50,209 nt of DNA. It comes from a virus. Positions within the stretch are counted from its first letter, which is position 1; each line of letters opens with the position of its first letter. The DNA is taken from positions 1 to 50,209 of IMG/VR virus record IMGVR_UViG_3300036766_000969; one strand, written 5' to 3'. A program made the translations under genes and the position numbers. The notes beneath the pieces were generated by a model that saw only the letters and a program-made list of their open reading frames with translations, was not told the DNA's origin and did no database searches. Of the stretch, positions 10,484-19,157 are shown in pieces.

Positions 10484-12433
10484 TTACCCCGTAACTCCGA
10501 AAGTGAGTTTGTACTCGTGCAGACGAGCCAGGTCTTCGGGAGAAGCAGTGCCTGCCTCAGCCGCTGCAATCAATTTAGCGGCCTCTGCCTGCTGTTCTTT
10601 CGGGTCCGTCGGAAGGGGGTTCGTAATCTGCCACGGGATATCTCCCCCACCTTGATCTTGAATCGCCTCTGGGGATGGATTCGCCGTACTTTGAGTTGGA
10701 ATGTCGTTCCCGGTCGAAGGCTTGGCTGCTGGAGATCCGTAGTTGAACCTTGGGTCGGCCTTGCGATCGAGAAGGAACCATGCACGCACCGTGAAGGAAA
10801 AGTTGTATTCCAACGTGTAAGGTGCCGTGTCGGCTTCGGTGATCGAGAAGTTGTCGAACGAACCGACATACATCGTGTTGTCGTAGTAGATGTAGACAGA
10901 GCCAACGAGCGTGAGATTCAGCCGCTTCGTGTTTGAATGGGCGTTCGAATAGTAGTCGTCGAGCCAGATACCCCCGTTGCTCTTGTAGATGAGGTAGAGC
11001 GACAGAAAGTTCTGGTAGCTCATCGAGAAGGTTCTTGCTGTTCTGGTCAGCCCAGGCCCATTGCCAGGAGATCCGTTCACGGAGTCCGACTTGTCGATAG
11101 CGTAGAAGGCCGCGAGCTTGCCGGAACCTTCGATCTTTTCTTGCTGATGGCCCCACATCTGAATGACGGGTCCGCTGCGTCCCCAGTTGCCGTCACTGAG
11201 GATCTTCTCAGAGCTGAACTTGAAGGTCGTGGGGTTCACGAGCATTTGAAGAGGCGGCACTTTGGCCATCGCTTGAATGGCCTGGTTCGTCGCATTGATC
11301 TGAGCACTTTGAGCTGCAAGCAGATTCTTGCCGAGTTCCGAAGTGTTGAGGTCTTTGTTGGCGAACTTTCCTTGCTGCTTCTTCGAGTCCTTCGCGTTCT
11401 GTACCCCACCCCCTTGCCAGGCAACGCCATCGTTTGGCGGAGGCGCTGCTACCGGTGGAGGGGCTCCCCCACTATCGAGCTGAGCTTTGGCTGCATCGAT
11501 CCCAGCATCGAAACTGTTGGGAAGAGGATGTTTGTCAACAGAAGCCCCAAGATCGGCCGTAGTGATGTATCCCTTGCCCCCATCAAGACCAGGATTCGCT
11601 AGGAAAGCTTTACGATTTCCATCGTAATTCGGCCATGCCGCACGACCCCCATTGGCATCCATGTATGCCTGGCTCGCGTAGTTGATGGAGACTCCATCTG
11701 ACCCAGTGGGATTGGTCGAGTTGTACCCCCCGAAGTTCTTCCCGTAGATATACGAGGCATCCTTACCCTTAACACCAGCCGCGTGCATGAATTTCTCGAC
11801 ATACACGAGCTGTTGATCCCGTGGGAGCGTCTCGTAGATGTTCCACGTAGCTTCGTCCATGAGTGACGGAACGGCTGTCGAGTGGACAAGTTGGTTGAGA
11901 CCTTTTGCAAGAGGATGACACCCTTCCCCGTCCCCCTCATGACATGGAAGGTTCTTGTCGTTTCGCCATGCCACCGCAGCGGGATTGAGCCCGCTCTCGC
12001 AATTCAAAACCTTCGCCAACTCTTTCGGATCAACCCCCAGTCGGTTGCACATAGCAACGTACTTCGACCAGAAGGCTGCGTCGGGAGGAGCTGTGGTCGA
12101 ACCTCCATCGTAGGGAGCGGCATCCGGTCCGAAACCAAGCTGTTGAGCAGCCCCCTGGATAGCCCCCACAGTCGCAGAACGATCAAGTAGCTTCCCCGTG
12201 ATCTTGGTGGCAGGGGGAATGAGGCCAACAACGAAAGGAAGAATCCCGGTCTGGTCCCCGCGTCCCTGCGTGGCAGTCGTGAGAGGGATCCAATTCAGAG
12301 CATCTGCATCGTCGACCGTCTGAAAAGAATCGAAACGAGTGAGAATGTCGTAGACGCTCGGGGGGTTGTAAGCCGCGTCCGTCTCGATCTGGTTGTAAAT
12401 TCGATCTTGGGGGGTTGTGTTCGGGTCAGCCAT
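10484..12433 (-). CDS. Tail-associated transglycosylase fused to tube-initiator-like domain
   Basis: 649 residues from ATG 12433 (MADPNTTPQD), 4 bases after the previous stop; upstream in-frame codons are shadow sequence. Residues about 120-330 resemble a lytic transglycosylase: LAKVLNCESGLNPAAV places E146 as catalytic candidate, followed by the AKGLNQLVHS segment and a tyrosine-rich tail. Residues about 410-590 form a second beta domain (MLVNPTTFKFSS, VGSVYIYYDNTMYVGSFDNFSI, YNFSFTVRAWF) clearly paralogous to the next upstream gene product (12438-13121). Expected role: local peptidoglycan digestion during genome delivery, plus a structural link between tube and baseplate. This fusion explains why the spike gene lacks a lysozyme. 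Catalytic activity is inferred from the ESGLNP motif only. Confidence 0.83.
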   Translation of the reverse strand: MADPNTTPQDRIYNQIETDAAYNPPSVYDILTRFDSFQTVDDADALNWIPLTTATQGRGDQTGILPFVVGLIPPATKITGKLLDRSATVGAIQGAAQQLGFGPDAAPYDGGSTTAPPDAAFWSKYVAMCNRLGVDPKELAKVLNCESGLNPAAVAWRNDKNLPCHEGDGEGCHPLAKGLNQLVHSTAVPSLMDEATWNIYETLPRDQQLVYVEKFMHAAGVKGKDASYIYGKNFGGYNSTNPTGSDGVSINYASQAYMDANGGRAAWPNYDGNRKAFLANPGLDGGKGYITTADLGASVDKHPLPNSFDAGIDAAKAQLDSGGAPPPVAAPPPNDGVAWQGGGVQNAKDSKKQQGKFANKDLNTSELGKNLLAAQSAQINATNQAIQAMAKVPPLQMLVNPTTFKFSSEKILSDGNWGRSGPVIQMWGHQQEKIEGSGKLAAFYAIDKSDSVNGSPGNGPGLTRTARTFSMSYQNFLSLYLIYKSNGGIWLDDYYSNAHSNTKRLNLTLVGSVYIYYDNTMYVGSFDNFSITEADTAPYTLEYNFSFTVRAWFLLDRKADPRFNYGSPAAKPSTGNDIPTQSTANPSPEAIQDQGGGDIPWQITNPLPTDPKEQQAEAAKLIAAAEAGTASPEDLARLHEYKLTFGVTG

Positions 12434-12437
12434 TGTC

Positions 12438-13121
12438 TTACCCAATATTAGCCGGAACCGGCGTCGGGGGGATTGGAGGCGCGTTCTGACCCTGGAACTG
12501 CGGAGCGAATTGGGGGGTCGTGTAGCTTCCCTGCCCATTCACGATAGGCAGTTGGAAGATCGTTTCCTCGACCTTAAATGTCCATGAGAGCGCGAATGTG
12601 AACGGAGAATCGCCCGACTCTTCGACAGAGAAGTTGGTGAAGTAGCCGATGTACGTCCCCTTGTCGTACATGAGCATGATGTTCCCCTGTAGAACGATGT
12701 TCCCGAAGGGATCGTAGACGCTCCCGTTGTTGTAATAGAGGTCCAGGAGATCTCGGTAGCGATCCCAAGCGATCGTTCGTTGACGAAGGATACTCGACAA
12801 CCCCGTGTAGAGATTCACGAAAGCCCCGGTCGAACCGTCAGCAGAGATCTCGGTCAGCTCATCGCCCCAGTGCTGCTCAACGAAACCCCCTCGGGTTTGA
12901 ATCCGCTCGATTTTCTTCGTGGGAGTCTCTGAGAAGTTCGATGGGTTCACGTGCATCACAAGCGCGTGAGGCATGAGCGCAAGACGCCTGTTGAACGGAC
13001 TCGTAACCTGGAACGCCATCGGAATGAAGCCGCGACGTGCCGTTGCCGGATGCGGATAATGAGTATCCGTACTCGGAGAATCGAGCTTCTGAAAATTAGC
13101 GGGGGACGGGATACGGGGCAT
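12438..13121 (-). CDS. Tube-initiator/baseplate-tube-like protein, paralogue of downstream domain
   Basis: 227 residues. The order of motifs (MHVNPSNFSE near residue 57, SSILRQRTIAWDRYRDLLDLYYNNG, NIMLMYDKGTYIGYFTNFSVEE, FTFALSWTFKVEE) matches the C-terminal domain of the next gene product, so the two arose by duplication. Small proteins of this design sit between tape measure and hub in myovirus-like tails and act as the platform for tube polymerisation (compare T4 gp48/gp54 or LysM-type baseplate proteins); that family link is inference. A Pro-rich tail (PPIPPTPVPANIG) ends the protein. ATG lies 3 bases after the tape measure stop. Confidence 0.78.
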   Translation of the reverse strand: MPRIPSPANFQKLDSPSTDTHYPHPATARRGFIPMAFQVTSPFNRRLALMPHALVMHVNPSNFSETPTKKIERIQTRGGFVEQHWGDELTEISADGSTGAFVNLYTGLSSILRQRTIAWDRYRDLLDLYYNNGSVYDPFGNIVLQGNIMLMYDKGTYIGYFTNFSVEESGDSPFTFALSWTFKVEETIFQLPIVNGQGSYTTPQFAPQFQGQNAPPIPPTPVPANIG

Positions 13122-13124
13122 GGA

Positions 13125-16100
13125 TCACCGGAACTTCTCGCGGCTCTTGTTCACCGCATAACGGTCATCCGCCCTTGCATCGATGATGCGACCCAAGTCT
13201 CCCTTGAGCGATAGTTCGACCTTCACAGGGCCGCCCCCACCTGCTGCCCCACCTGCGGGCACGATGGCCTCTCCCTTGGCCACAGACGCAATGCCCTCGC
13301 GCACGCCGGTTACCAAGCCTCCATCAGCATTCCCCACAAGAGGTAGGCCCACCTTGCCTGTGTCCTGAGTCTGCTTGAGGCCCTTCGCCATGATGTCCTG
13401 TGAGGACATGCCATCCTGAAGAGATTTCAAGACATCCGTGTCTGTCTGCTTCGTGAGGATGTAGTACTCGACAAGAGCTTCACGAGCAGCATCGAGCACC
13501 GCATCATGAATCGTATTCTTCACGTGATCGCCGACGAACTTCTCGATCTTGATGCCCTTGTTCCGGAGCTGCTTCAAGATGAGGTCGAGCGTATCCCCCT
13601 GTTCGTTCGCCGCTTCTTCTGCCGTAATGTCGTGGGTATAGAGAGATCCCCCTGTCACACCTGCGGTAGCAGCTTTTGCAGCATCCGGATTCGCTTTCGT
13701 CTGCTCTTCCGCTACAGCCTTTGCCTCTTCGGTAAGAGTTGCTTTGTCAGCCTGGAGCTTTTGAAGGGCTGTCGTGATTTTGTCGAACGCAGCAGAGTCC
13801 GCAGGATCAGCAGCCACGACCTGAGACTTGAGATTCTCCACCATCTTATCTATGTCTGTCCCCCGCTTACCGATTTCGGTAAGCTTCGCGGTCTTGCGCT
13901 CTTCCGACCGGGGGCCATACACCGCACTCACTTGGGCGGTCTTCGCCTTCTCGACTTCTTCTTTAGCCTTTTCAAGAGCATCGACAGTATTGGCAATCTC
14001 TTCCAACCCGTGAGCCTTATTGGCAGCCTCTTGGGCTTTGTCCGCCTTATCTTGCGCGTCGAGGACATTCTGGGCGAGCTGTTCAGTTTGCTTCTTGCGT
14101 TGCTCGCCGATATCTTTGAGGATGGCGAGTTCTTTGGCCGCATCCTGCTTCTGCTGATCAGTCTTGGCCTCACCTAGACTCTTTTCAGCGGCTGCTATGT
14201 CCTTCTTGAGCTGAGCATCTCCAGCCGACCGCTCTTTCTTTGCGGCCCCACCGGGTGCAGTAAAGAGCGAGCTACTAGCCAGTAAGTCCCAGATACCAGA
14301 AATGGCATCGTAGAACTGACCCATCATGAAGTCGACAAGCACCCCGATCTTGTCCATGATAGTAGAAACATTCTTCCCCTGATCTTTGGCGAACTTGGCC
14401 TCGTCCGCTGCCGCTTTTTTGTCGGCTTCGATCTTATCCTTGTCCCCTTGACCCATCTCGTTGAAGATCTGGTCCGTTCCGGCTTCCGTCAAACGCTTGA
14501 TTTCAGCCGCCCTCTTATCTTCATCCCCGTTGTACTTCTTGTCCGCCTTGGCGTTTTTGATCATCTGCTTACGCTGCTTCTCGATACTGCCCTCGAAGAT
14601 GATCATCTGATCGAGCTGCTCACGAGATACGCCTAGGTTCTCGGCCATCTGCTCCATGCCGATAGAGCCCACACCAGAGCGGAGGGTCTTTCCTCCACCC
14701 CACTTGGCGAGAGCTTTCTGCATCATCGCAAGCTGACCAGCAGGACCCATTTCACCCGCAGCTTGGGCTTGGCCGTAGACTCCCTTCTGGGACATCTCAA
14801 ACTGCATCGAAACCTTGTCGACAGCCTCACTGAGTGCCCCCACTGCCTCGGGGTCTGTCTTTTTGAGGGTCTCTAGCGCTACATCCACCTGCTCCCGATT
14901 ACCGCTCTTGACGGCTTTCTCAAGATCCTCGGGGGTCATCCCAAGCTTGCCCGAGATGTCCTTGATCTTCATCGTGAGATCGCGTTCGACCTCCTTCTTC
15001 CCACCCCCGGCAAGAAGAGTCGTCTGCAAGCGCTGGATACGCCCCATACCTTTCATGGCGTTCATTGCCGTGCTCATGAACTTCGCGGCGTTTCTCGGGC
15101 TCATGACATTCCCGAGCATCCCAAGGAGCTTGACAGCATCCTCCATGCGCGTGTTGTAGAGCGCAAGGTCCGACGACACGCCTCGGATAATCGAGAAAAA
15201 CTTGTTGGCCGTGATGCCGGAATCCGCAGCCGCTGCCCCCATCTGATGGAACGCGGTCTGGACATCCGTCAGACTAGCTCCCATTTCGGTCATCATTTCC
15301 CCTTGCAGAGCTGTGATTTCCCCAAGAGAGACCCCCATCAGACGGGAGTACGTCACCGCCATCTGGGTGATGGAACCGAAGGAATCCGAGTACTCCTGGG
15401 TCTTCTTATTGAGGGACCCGAATTGATTGTCGAGAGTCTTGAGGCTCACACCTTCGGCGGTCAGGGCCGAAATGACCTGCGTGTGAGTTTCTTTCGAAAT
15501 ACCCCACCCGATGTTGTCAAGCGAAAGGGCAGCGCTGGAAACCCTCTTGAGGGTGCTGTCCAAATCATAGGCAGCCGCTTCCACGTCCCCCATATTTTGA
15601 GAGAGAAACCCTACCGTACTAGAGGTGGCCAGGATTTCTTTGTTGATCTCTTTGACCGTTGCTTCGGCGTCAATGAACAACTTGACAAGACCAGCGACAG
15701 CTCCGCTCACAATCCCAATAAGCGGACCAAGCTTCGAGACCATGCTCAGGAAGCCGCCCATCCCCTTCATGATGCCGCCCAAGGCCCCCACACCAGCACC
15801 TGCTACTTTGCTGGCAGCCCCTCCCTTCATCATCTCCCCGGCCTTACCCAAGAGCGCCCCGCCCCCTTTGCTCGCACCCTTCCCAAGTCCTCCAAGGCCC
15901 TTCCCAAGCAACTTCGCGCTGGACTGAATCGCACGCTTGAAGTCCTTCTGCATGAAGGCTGCAAACGGCTCCACAAGCTCGTCCCCTGCGCTCTCCGCCG
16001 CTTGGATCAGTTCATCCGTATTGAACGTGAACTGCTCTCCGATCTCAGCCGCAGCTTCCTTGGCTTGGGTAACGGCCTCCTCTTGAGCCTCCTTGAGACG

Positions 16101-16562
16101 TTCGTATCCTTGGACTTCCTTTTCGAGAGACTTGACGTGGTCTTCGGCGTCCTTCTCCAAACCCCGATAGAACTCCCGCTCGGCAACCGAGGCGGAGTCC
16201 GATGCTTGGCCAAGTTTCTTCTGAGCCGCTGCGAGTTGGGCAAGGAACTTCTGCCCTGCCTTAAGAGAAGCATTCGATGCGTTCTGAGCATCGGTTGTCT
16301 TCTCGATCGCTTTCCCAAGATCCTTCTGAGCAGCCTCAGCCTTGGCCATCAAGGGGGCGTATTTCTTCTGAGCCCCACTGAGCTTGTGCCAAAACTCGGC
16401 GACCGCCTTCCCAGTCCCCTTCATGGACTTCTGGGAAGCCTTCTCGATCGCGCGCATCCCCTTGGACCAGCCCTGATTGAGCTTGCGGATGCCCTTGTCC
16501 GTGCCGCTCGTATCGAGAGCGAGCTGGATCTCCATCACGGCTTGTTCGGTCGCGGTGGGCAT
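13125..16562 (-). CDS. Tail tape measure protein
   Basis: 1145 residues. Residues 1-200 are charged coiled coil rich in Ala, Lys and Gln. Residues about 215-300 form the Gly/Ala hydrophobic stretch typical of tape measures (LLGKGLGGLGKGASKGGGAL, then FLSMVSKLGPLIGIVSGAVA). Residues about 300-700 are helical, 700-950 a further long Lys/Glu/Ala coiled coil, and the C-terminus carries LVGNADGGLVTGVREGIAS and a basic end, a pattern common in tape measures. Length fixes tail length; about 170 nm by the usual 1.5 angstrom per residue rule (established rule, my arithmetic). AGGAG lies 7 bases before the ATG. It sits between the chaperone-like genes and the tube-initiator genes, as expected. Confidence 0.93.
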   Translation of the reverse strand: MPTATEQAVMEIQLALDTSGTDKGIRKLNQGWSKGMRAIEKASQKSMKGTGKAVAEFWHKLSGAQKKYAPLMAKAEAAQKDLGKAIEKTTDAQNASNASLKAGQKFLAQLAAAQKKLGQASDSASVAEREFYRGLEKDAEDHVKSLEKEVQGYERLKEAQEEAVTQAKEAAAEIGEQFTFNTDELIQAAESAGDELVEPFAAFMQKDFKRAIQSSAKLLGKGLGGLGKGASKGGGALLGKAGEMMKGGAASKVAGAGVGALGGIMKGMGGFLSMVSKLGPLIGIVSGAVAGLVKLFIDAEATVKEINKEILATSSTVGFLSQNMGDVEAAAYDLDSTLKRVSSAALSLDNIGWGISKETHTQVISALTAEGVSLKTLDNQFGSLNKKTQEYSDSFGSITQMAVTYSRLMGVSLGEITALQGEMMTEMGASLTDVQTAFHQMGAAAADSGITANKFFSIIRGVSSDLALYNTRMEDAVKLLGMLGNVMSPRNAAKFMSTAMNAMKGMGRIQRLQTTLLAGGGKKEVERDLTMKIKDISGKLGMTPEDLEKAVKSGNREQVDVALETLKKTDPEAVGALSEAVDKVSMQFEMSQKGVYGQAQAAGEMGPAGQLAMMQKALAKWGGGKTLRSGVGSIGMEQMAENLGVSREQLDQMIIFEGSIEKQRKQMIKNAKADKKYNGDEDKRAAEIKRLTEAGTDQIFNEMGQGDKDKIEADKKAAADEAKFAKDQGKNVSTIMDKIGVLVDFMMGQFYDAISGIWDLLASSSLFTAPGGAAKKERSAGDAQLKKDIAAAEKSLGEAKTDQQKQDAAKELAILKDIGEQRKKQTEQLAQNVLDAQDKADKAQEAANKAHGLEEIANTVDALEKAKEEVEKAKTAQVSAVYGPRSEERKTAKLTEIGKRGTDIDKMVENLKSQVVAADPADSAAFDKITTALQKLQADKATLTEEAKAVAEEQTKANPDAAKAATAGVTGGSLYTHDITAEEAANEQGDTLDLILKQLRNKGIKIEKFVGDHVKNTIHDAVLDAAREALVEYYILTKQTDTDVLKSLQDGMSSQDIMAKGLKQTQDTGKVGLPLVGNADGGLVTGVREGIASVAKGEAIVPAGGAAGGGGPVKVELSLKGDLGRIIDARADDRYAVNKSREKFR

Positions 16563-16564
16563 CT

Positions 16565-17845
16565 CTATCTCCTGAAGGGTCTACCGGGGGTGGTTGGGCG
16601 AGTGATGGGAAGAGCTTCGGCAGGATCGCGGTCGGTCTGAGAAAGCGTCGAAGTCACATCGGAGCCTGTCAGGCCCCACTTATGGTGCCGCTCGTCAGCT
16701 TTCTCATCTAGCTGCGGGTACAAGACTCTTTGCGCTAGATTCTGGGCCTCGAACTGCTTCCGACGAACCATCCGTTCTTGCACTTCCGCCGCAGTGAGCC
16801 CTTGGAGGCCTGTATTTCCCACCACCTGGTGGTTCCCGAATTCCTCCTTGTGGACTTCCAGCATCTCTTGGAACTTCTGCTCTTGATCGGCGTACCTCTC
16901 CCGAACCTGATTTTCGTAGGCTTCGACGACCTGATCGTGCCAGTCCTTCTCCCCCCGGAGCGATGCTTGTAGCTGCGCCGACAGCTCCTCAACGGTATGT
17001 GCGGCAATGATGACCTTGCCGTCTTTCAGCTTGCCCCCGTCGAGAGGATCCCCGAAAAGCGCGTACCGGATGAGGGAATCCTTTCGGGAGATGAGCGCCT
17101 CTTTCTGCTTTGTTCGACGACGCTCGTCTGCGTTGTGAACCTTCTGAATGCCCTTCCCGGCCATGCAGGCGCCCACGAACTTCGCGTTCTCCCACTCACG
17201 CTCCATCGTTTCTTGGAGATCTTCGTAGTAGTTGAGAGCCCTCCAGGTGAGCTGCGCATAGTTGAGACCCAGTTTCTCGGTGCCCGCAATACCTGTGACC
17301 GTAGGGGCCATCAAATCGAGTCCCCGAATCTGAGCCCAACGATAGCGGGAATACGACTCCGTAGCATACGCTTCCGTCAAAATAGCAGCGACGTTAGCCC
17401 GACGATTCAGTTCCGAAATGTGCCGGATCAGTTTTGACCTAGCACCTGGTGTGAACTCCCCGAAAGTCCTGGCAATCTCCCGAACTGAACGTTCTCGATC
17501 ATCGAGAACGTTCAGCCCATCGATCATATACACGCCGTAGGCGAGGAAGAGGTTCCAGAAAGCCTGCGTTGGGGATTGGTTTTGCTGGATGCCCCCTATG
17601 AGACCGAGTAGCTCGTACTCATGTTGGTTGAGGCTTTTGAAGACGAACGAAACCCCATTGATCTCCGCCGGAAGCATGAGAAACCCCCGTTGAAGCAGGG
17701 GGCTCACGTCCTTGTAGATCTCAGGGTTGACCTCGGGTTCGCGAGGCGGAGGAATCTCGATCTCAGATGGATCGGGAGTACCGTCCACCCGAGCACGGAG
17801 CTTAGCCTGCTCCTTCTCGTACTGATCCTCCGTCATTTGAGCCAT
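16565..17845 (-). CDS. Tail assembly chaperone-like protein 2
   Basis: 426 residues. The N-terminal part (LPAEINGVSFVFKSLNQHEYELLGLI, residues about 58-83) resembles the start of the preceding product (FTVGDCAVVVRSLRPTEYEDIIADC): a short beta hairpin followed by a helix starting S-L-x-x-x-E-Y-E. Both lie in the slot between tube and tape measure genes, where tail assembly chaperones are normally encoded. The middle is helical (MIDGLNVLDDRERSVREIARTFGEF) and residues 250-370 are charged coiled coil. The ATG follows the previous stop by only CCT and is in the same frame as the previous gene (TGA CCT ATG), so low-level readthrough could make a fused product. Function is inferred from position and paralogy; I cannot name the family. 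Confidence 0.72.
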   Translation of the reverse strand: MAQMTEDQYEKEQAKLRARVDGTPDPSEIEIPPPREPEVNPEIYKDVSPLLQRGFLMLPAEINGVSFVFKSLNQHEYELLGLIGGIQQNQSPTQAFWNLFLAYGVYMIDGLNVLDDRERSVREIARTFGEFTPGARSKLIRHISELNRRANVAAILTEAYATESYSRYRWAQIRGLDLMAPTVTGIAGTEKLGLNYAQLTWRALNYYEDLQETMEREWENAKFVGACMAGKGIQKVHNADERRRTKQKEALISRKDSLIRYALFGDPLDGGKLKDGKVIIAAHTVEELSAQLQASLRGEKDWHDQVVEAYENQVRERYADQEQKFQEMLEVHKEEFGNHQVVGNTGLQGLTAAEVQERMVRRKQFEAQNLAQRVLYPQLDEKADERHHKWGLTGSDVTSTLSQTDRDPAEALPITRPTTPGRPFRR

Positions 17846-17848
17846 AGG

Positions 17849-18973
17849 TCAGGCTCGACGGGGGGACCTGAAGTGCGGGTTCAACCCTACCCTCGGCGGC
17901 TGATCGATGATCTGAGCTGCCGCCTTGGGATCCCCTGGCTGCTGGCGGTGTTCGAGCATCGGCACCTGAGCCGGACGCAGCGTGGGATCGAATCCCGCAA
18001 CAGGATCAGCACCGAGGGCCCCAACTTGATCGGCATCGGTTTCGAGCGCTGCCATCTGAGCCGCTCGAAGAGCAGCCGATCCCACGACCGGAGGCCCTTG
18101 GATTGCGTGCGAGGATACAGCATCTTGGGGCGGTGGCGGAGCTGCCTGGCGGGACGCTGGCACGACATTCGGAGCCTGCCGTGTCGGAGCCCGCTGGATG
18201 TCTACAGGAGCTGTATTGAGCGGCTGCCGATTCCGCATGATGTCTGCGGACGGAGTTTCTGGAGAGGGAACTTCCGTCGATGGGGGTGTAGACACCGCAA
18301 CAGATTGAGCTGCCTGTGCTGCCTTGGCCTCAGCCTTCTCCCTGTCGACCCGCTCCCGTTCGATTGCGTCGGCTGCTTCCATGGCTTGCCGTGCTTCTTC
18401 GGCAGTGGTCTTGAGAATGAGACCGTTCTCATCGAGAACCTTTTCGAGAATGACAGTCGGAACCTCATCTCGAATCTCTTGTAGCTCGCCAATGATCCGA
18501 CGCAGCTTATCTTCTGGGGTCTCGTCCGCAGTGAGAAATTGGATCCCCTCTTTGGATTTCTTCTCGGCCTTCTCGATGACATCGCTGACCTTGCGGTAAG
18601 CGACGTAGATCGCTTCTTTGCCCCAACTGTTGAGGACATTTCTCTCCAGCCACCGATGAAGTTCCAACTTCACCGCCTTCATCTGGCCTGGCTTTTTGGG
18701 ATCCGGCTCTTCGTCCTCGATGAACGTGGCGTCCCGGAAGTCCTGGCCGTTCAGCTCTACGATAGCCCGAGAGACATGCCCAATCTGAAAGGCATTGAGG
18801 TACGCAACGTCCTCGTGCCCTTTACAGTCGGCGATGATGTCTTCGTATTCAGTCGGTCGAAGACTCCGAACAACTACTGCACAGTCGCCGACTGTGAAGG
18901 GTTCTTCTTCGATCCCGACTCTCTTCGCCTTTTGAAGAGAGTCACGGAGAGTGCGCGCTGAGAGTGTGCCCAT
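17849..18973 (-). CDS. Tail assembly chaperone-like protein 1
   Basis: 374 residues. Residues about 20-140 form the conserved-looking part: EEPFTVGDCAVVVRSLRP, then TEYEDIIADCKG and HVSRAIVELNGQDF, and a helical region to RLIRRIIGELQEIRDE-type sequence near residue 180. From about 200 onward it is Ala/Pro/Gln-rich low complexity (QAAPPPPQDAVSS), ending basic (FRSPRRA). AAAAGGGA precedes the ATG by 6 bases, a strong ribosome site. Located directly after the tail tube gene and before the tape measure, it fits the tail assembly chaperone that coats the tape measure during tube growth. A classical -1 frameshift is not evident; instead the next gene begins in the same frame just after the TGA. The role is inference. 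Confidence 0.72.
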   Translation of the reverse strand: MGTLSARTLRDSLQKAKRVGIEEEPFTVGDCAVVVRSLRPTEYEDIIADCKGHEDVAYLNAFQIGHVSRAIVELNGQDFRDATFIEDEEPDPKKPGQMKAVKLELHRWLERNVLNSWGKEAIYVAYRKVSDVIEKAEKKSKEGIQFLTADETPEDKLRRIIGELQEIRDEVPTVILEKVLDENGLILKTTAEEARQAMEAADAIERERVDREKAEAKAAQAAQSVAVSTPPSTEVPSPETPSADIMRNRQPLNTAPVDIQRAPTRQAPNVVPASRQAAPPPPQDAVSSHAIQGPPVVGSAALRAAQMAALETDADQVGALGADPVAGFDPTLRPAQVPMLEHRQQPGDPKAAAQIIDQPPRVGLNPHFRSPRRA

Positions 18974-19088
18974 TTGGATCCCTTTTCATTGTGGGGGACC
19001 CCGGACAACGACGAAGAGCTAGCGCTAGGAGGTCTACATCTGGGTTTGAGTCTCGACGAATCGAGGGGCGGCCGAAGCCGATGTTCAT
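18942..19088 (-). CDS. Possible 48-residue protein continuing the tail-tube reading frame
   Basis: ATG 19088 opens 48 codons (MNIGFGRPSIRRDSNPDVDL...), overlapping the start of chaperone gene 1 by 32 bases. The same frame is open further upstream, back to the tail tube gene: after the tube stop (TAG), GAG and a second TAG, 23 sense codons (ending ANEITSDQ) lead into this ATG without interruption. Codon choice and composition in this stretch look coding (acidic DDEVDLDANE followed by basic and hydrophobic LLALALRRC). No obvious ribosome site precedes the ATG. It may be a small independent gene, a readthrough extension of the tube protein, or a decayed gene end. No family recognised. Confidence 0.4.
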   Translation of the reverse strand: MNIGFGRPSIRRDSNPDVDLLALALRRCPGSPTMKRDPNGHTLSAHSP

Positions 19089-19157
19089 TTGGTCTGATGT
19101 GATCTCGTTTGCATCTAGGTCTACTTCGTCGTCAACCGGAGTCGACGTGTACTACTC

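Noticed and set aside
15246-16640. A 464-codon plus-strand frame opposite the tape measure gene
   Set aside because: Antisense of a well-supported tape measure gene; composition His/Leu/Arg-rich and no ribosome site or motif.
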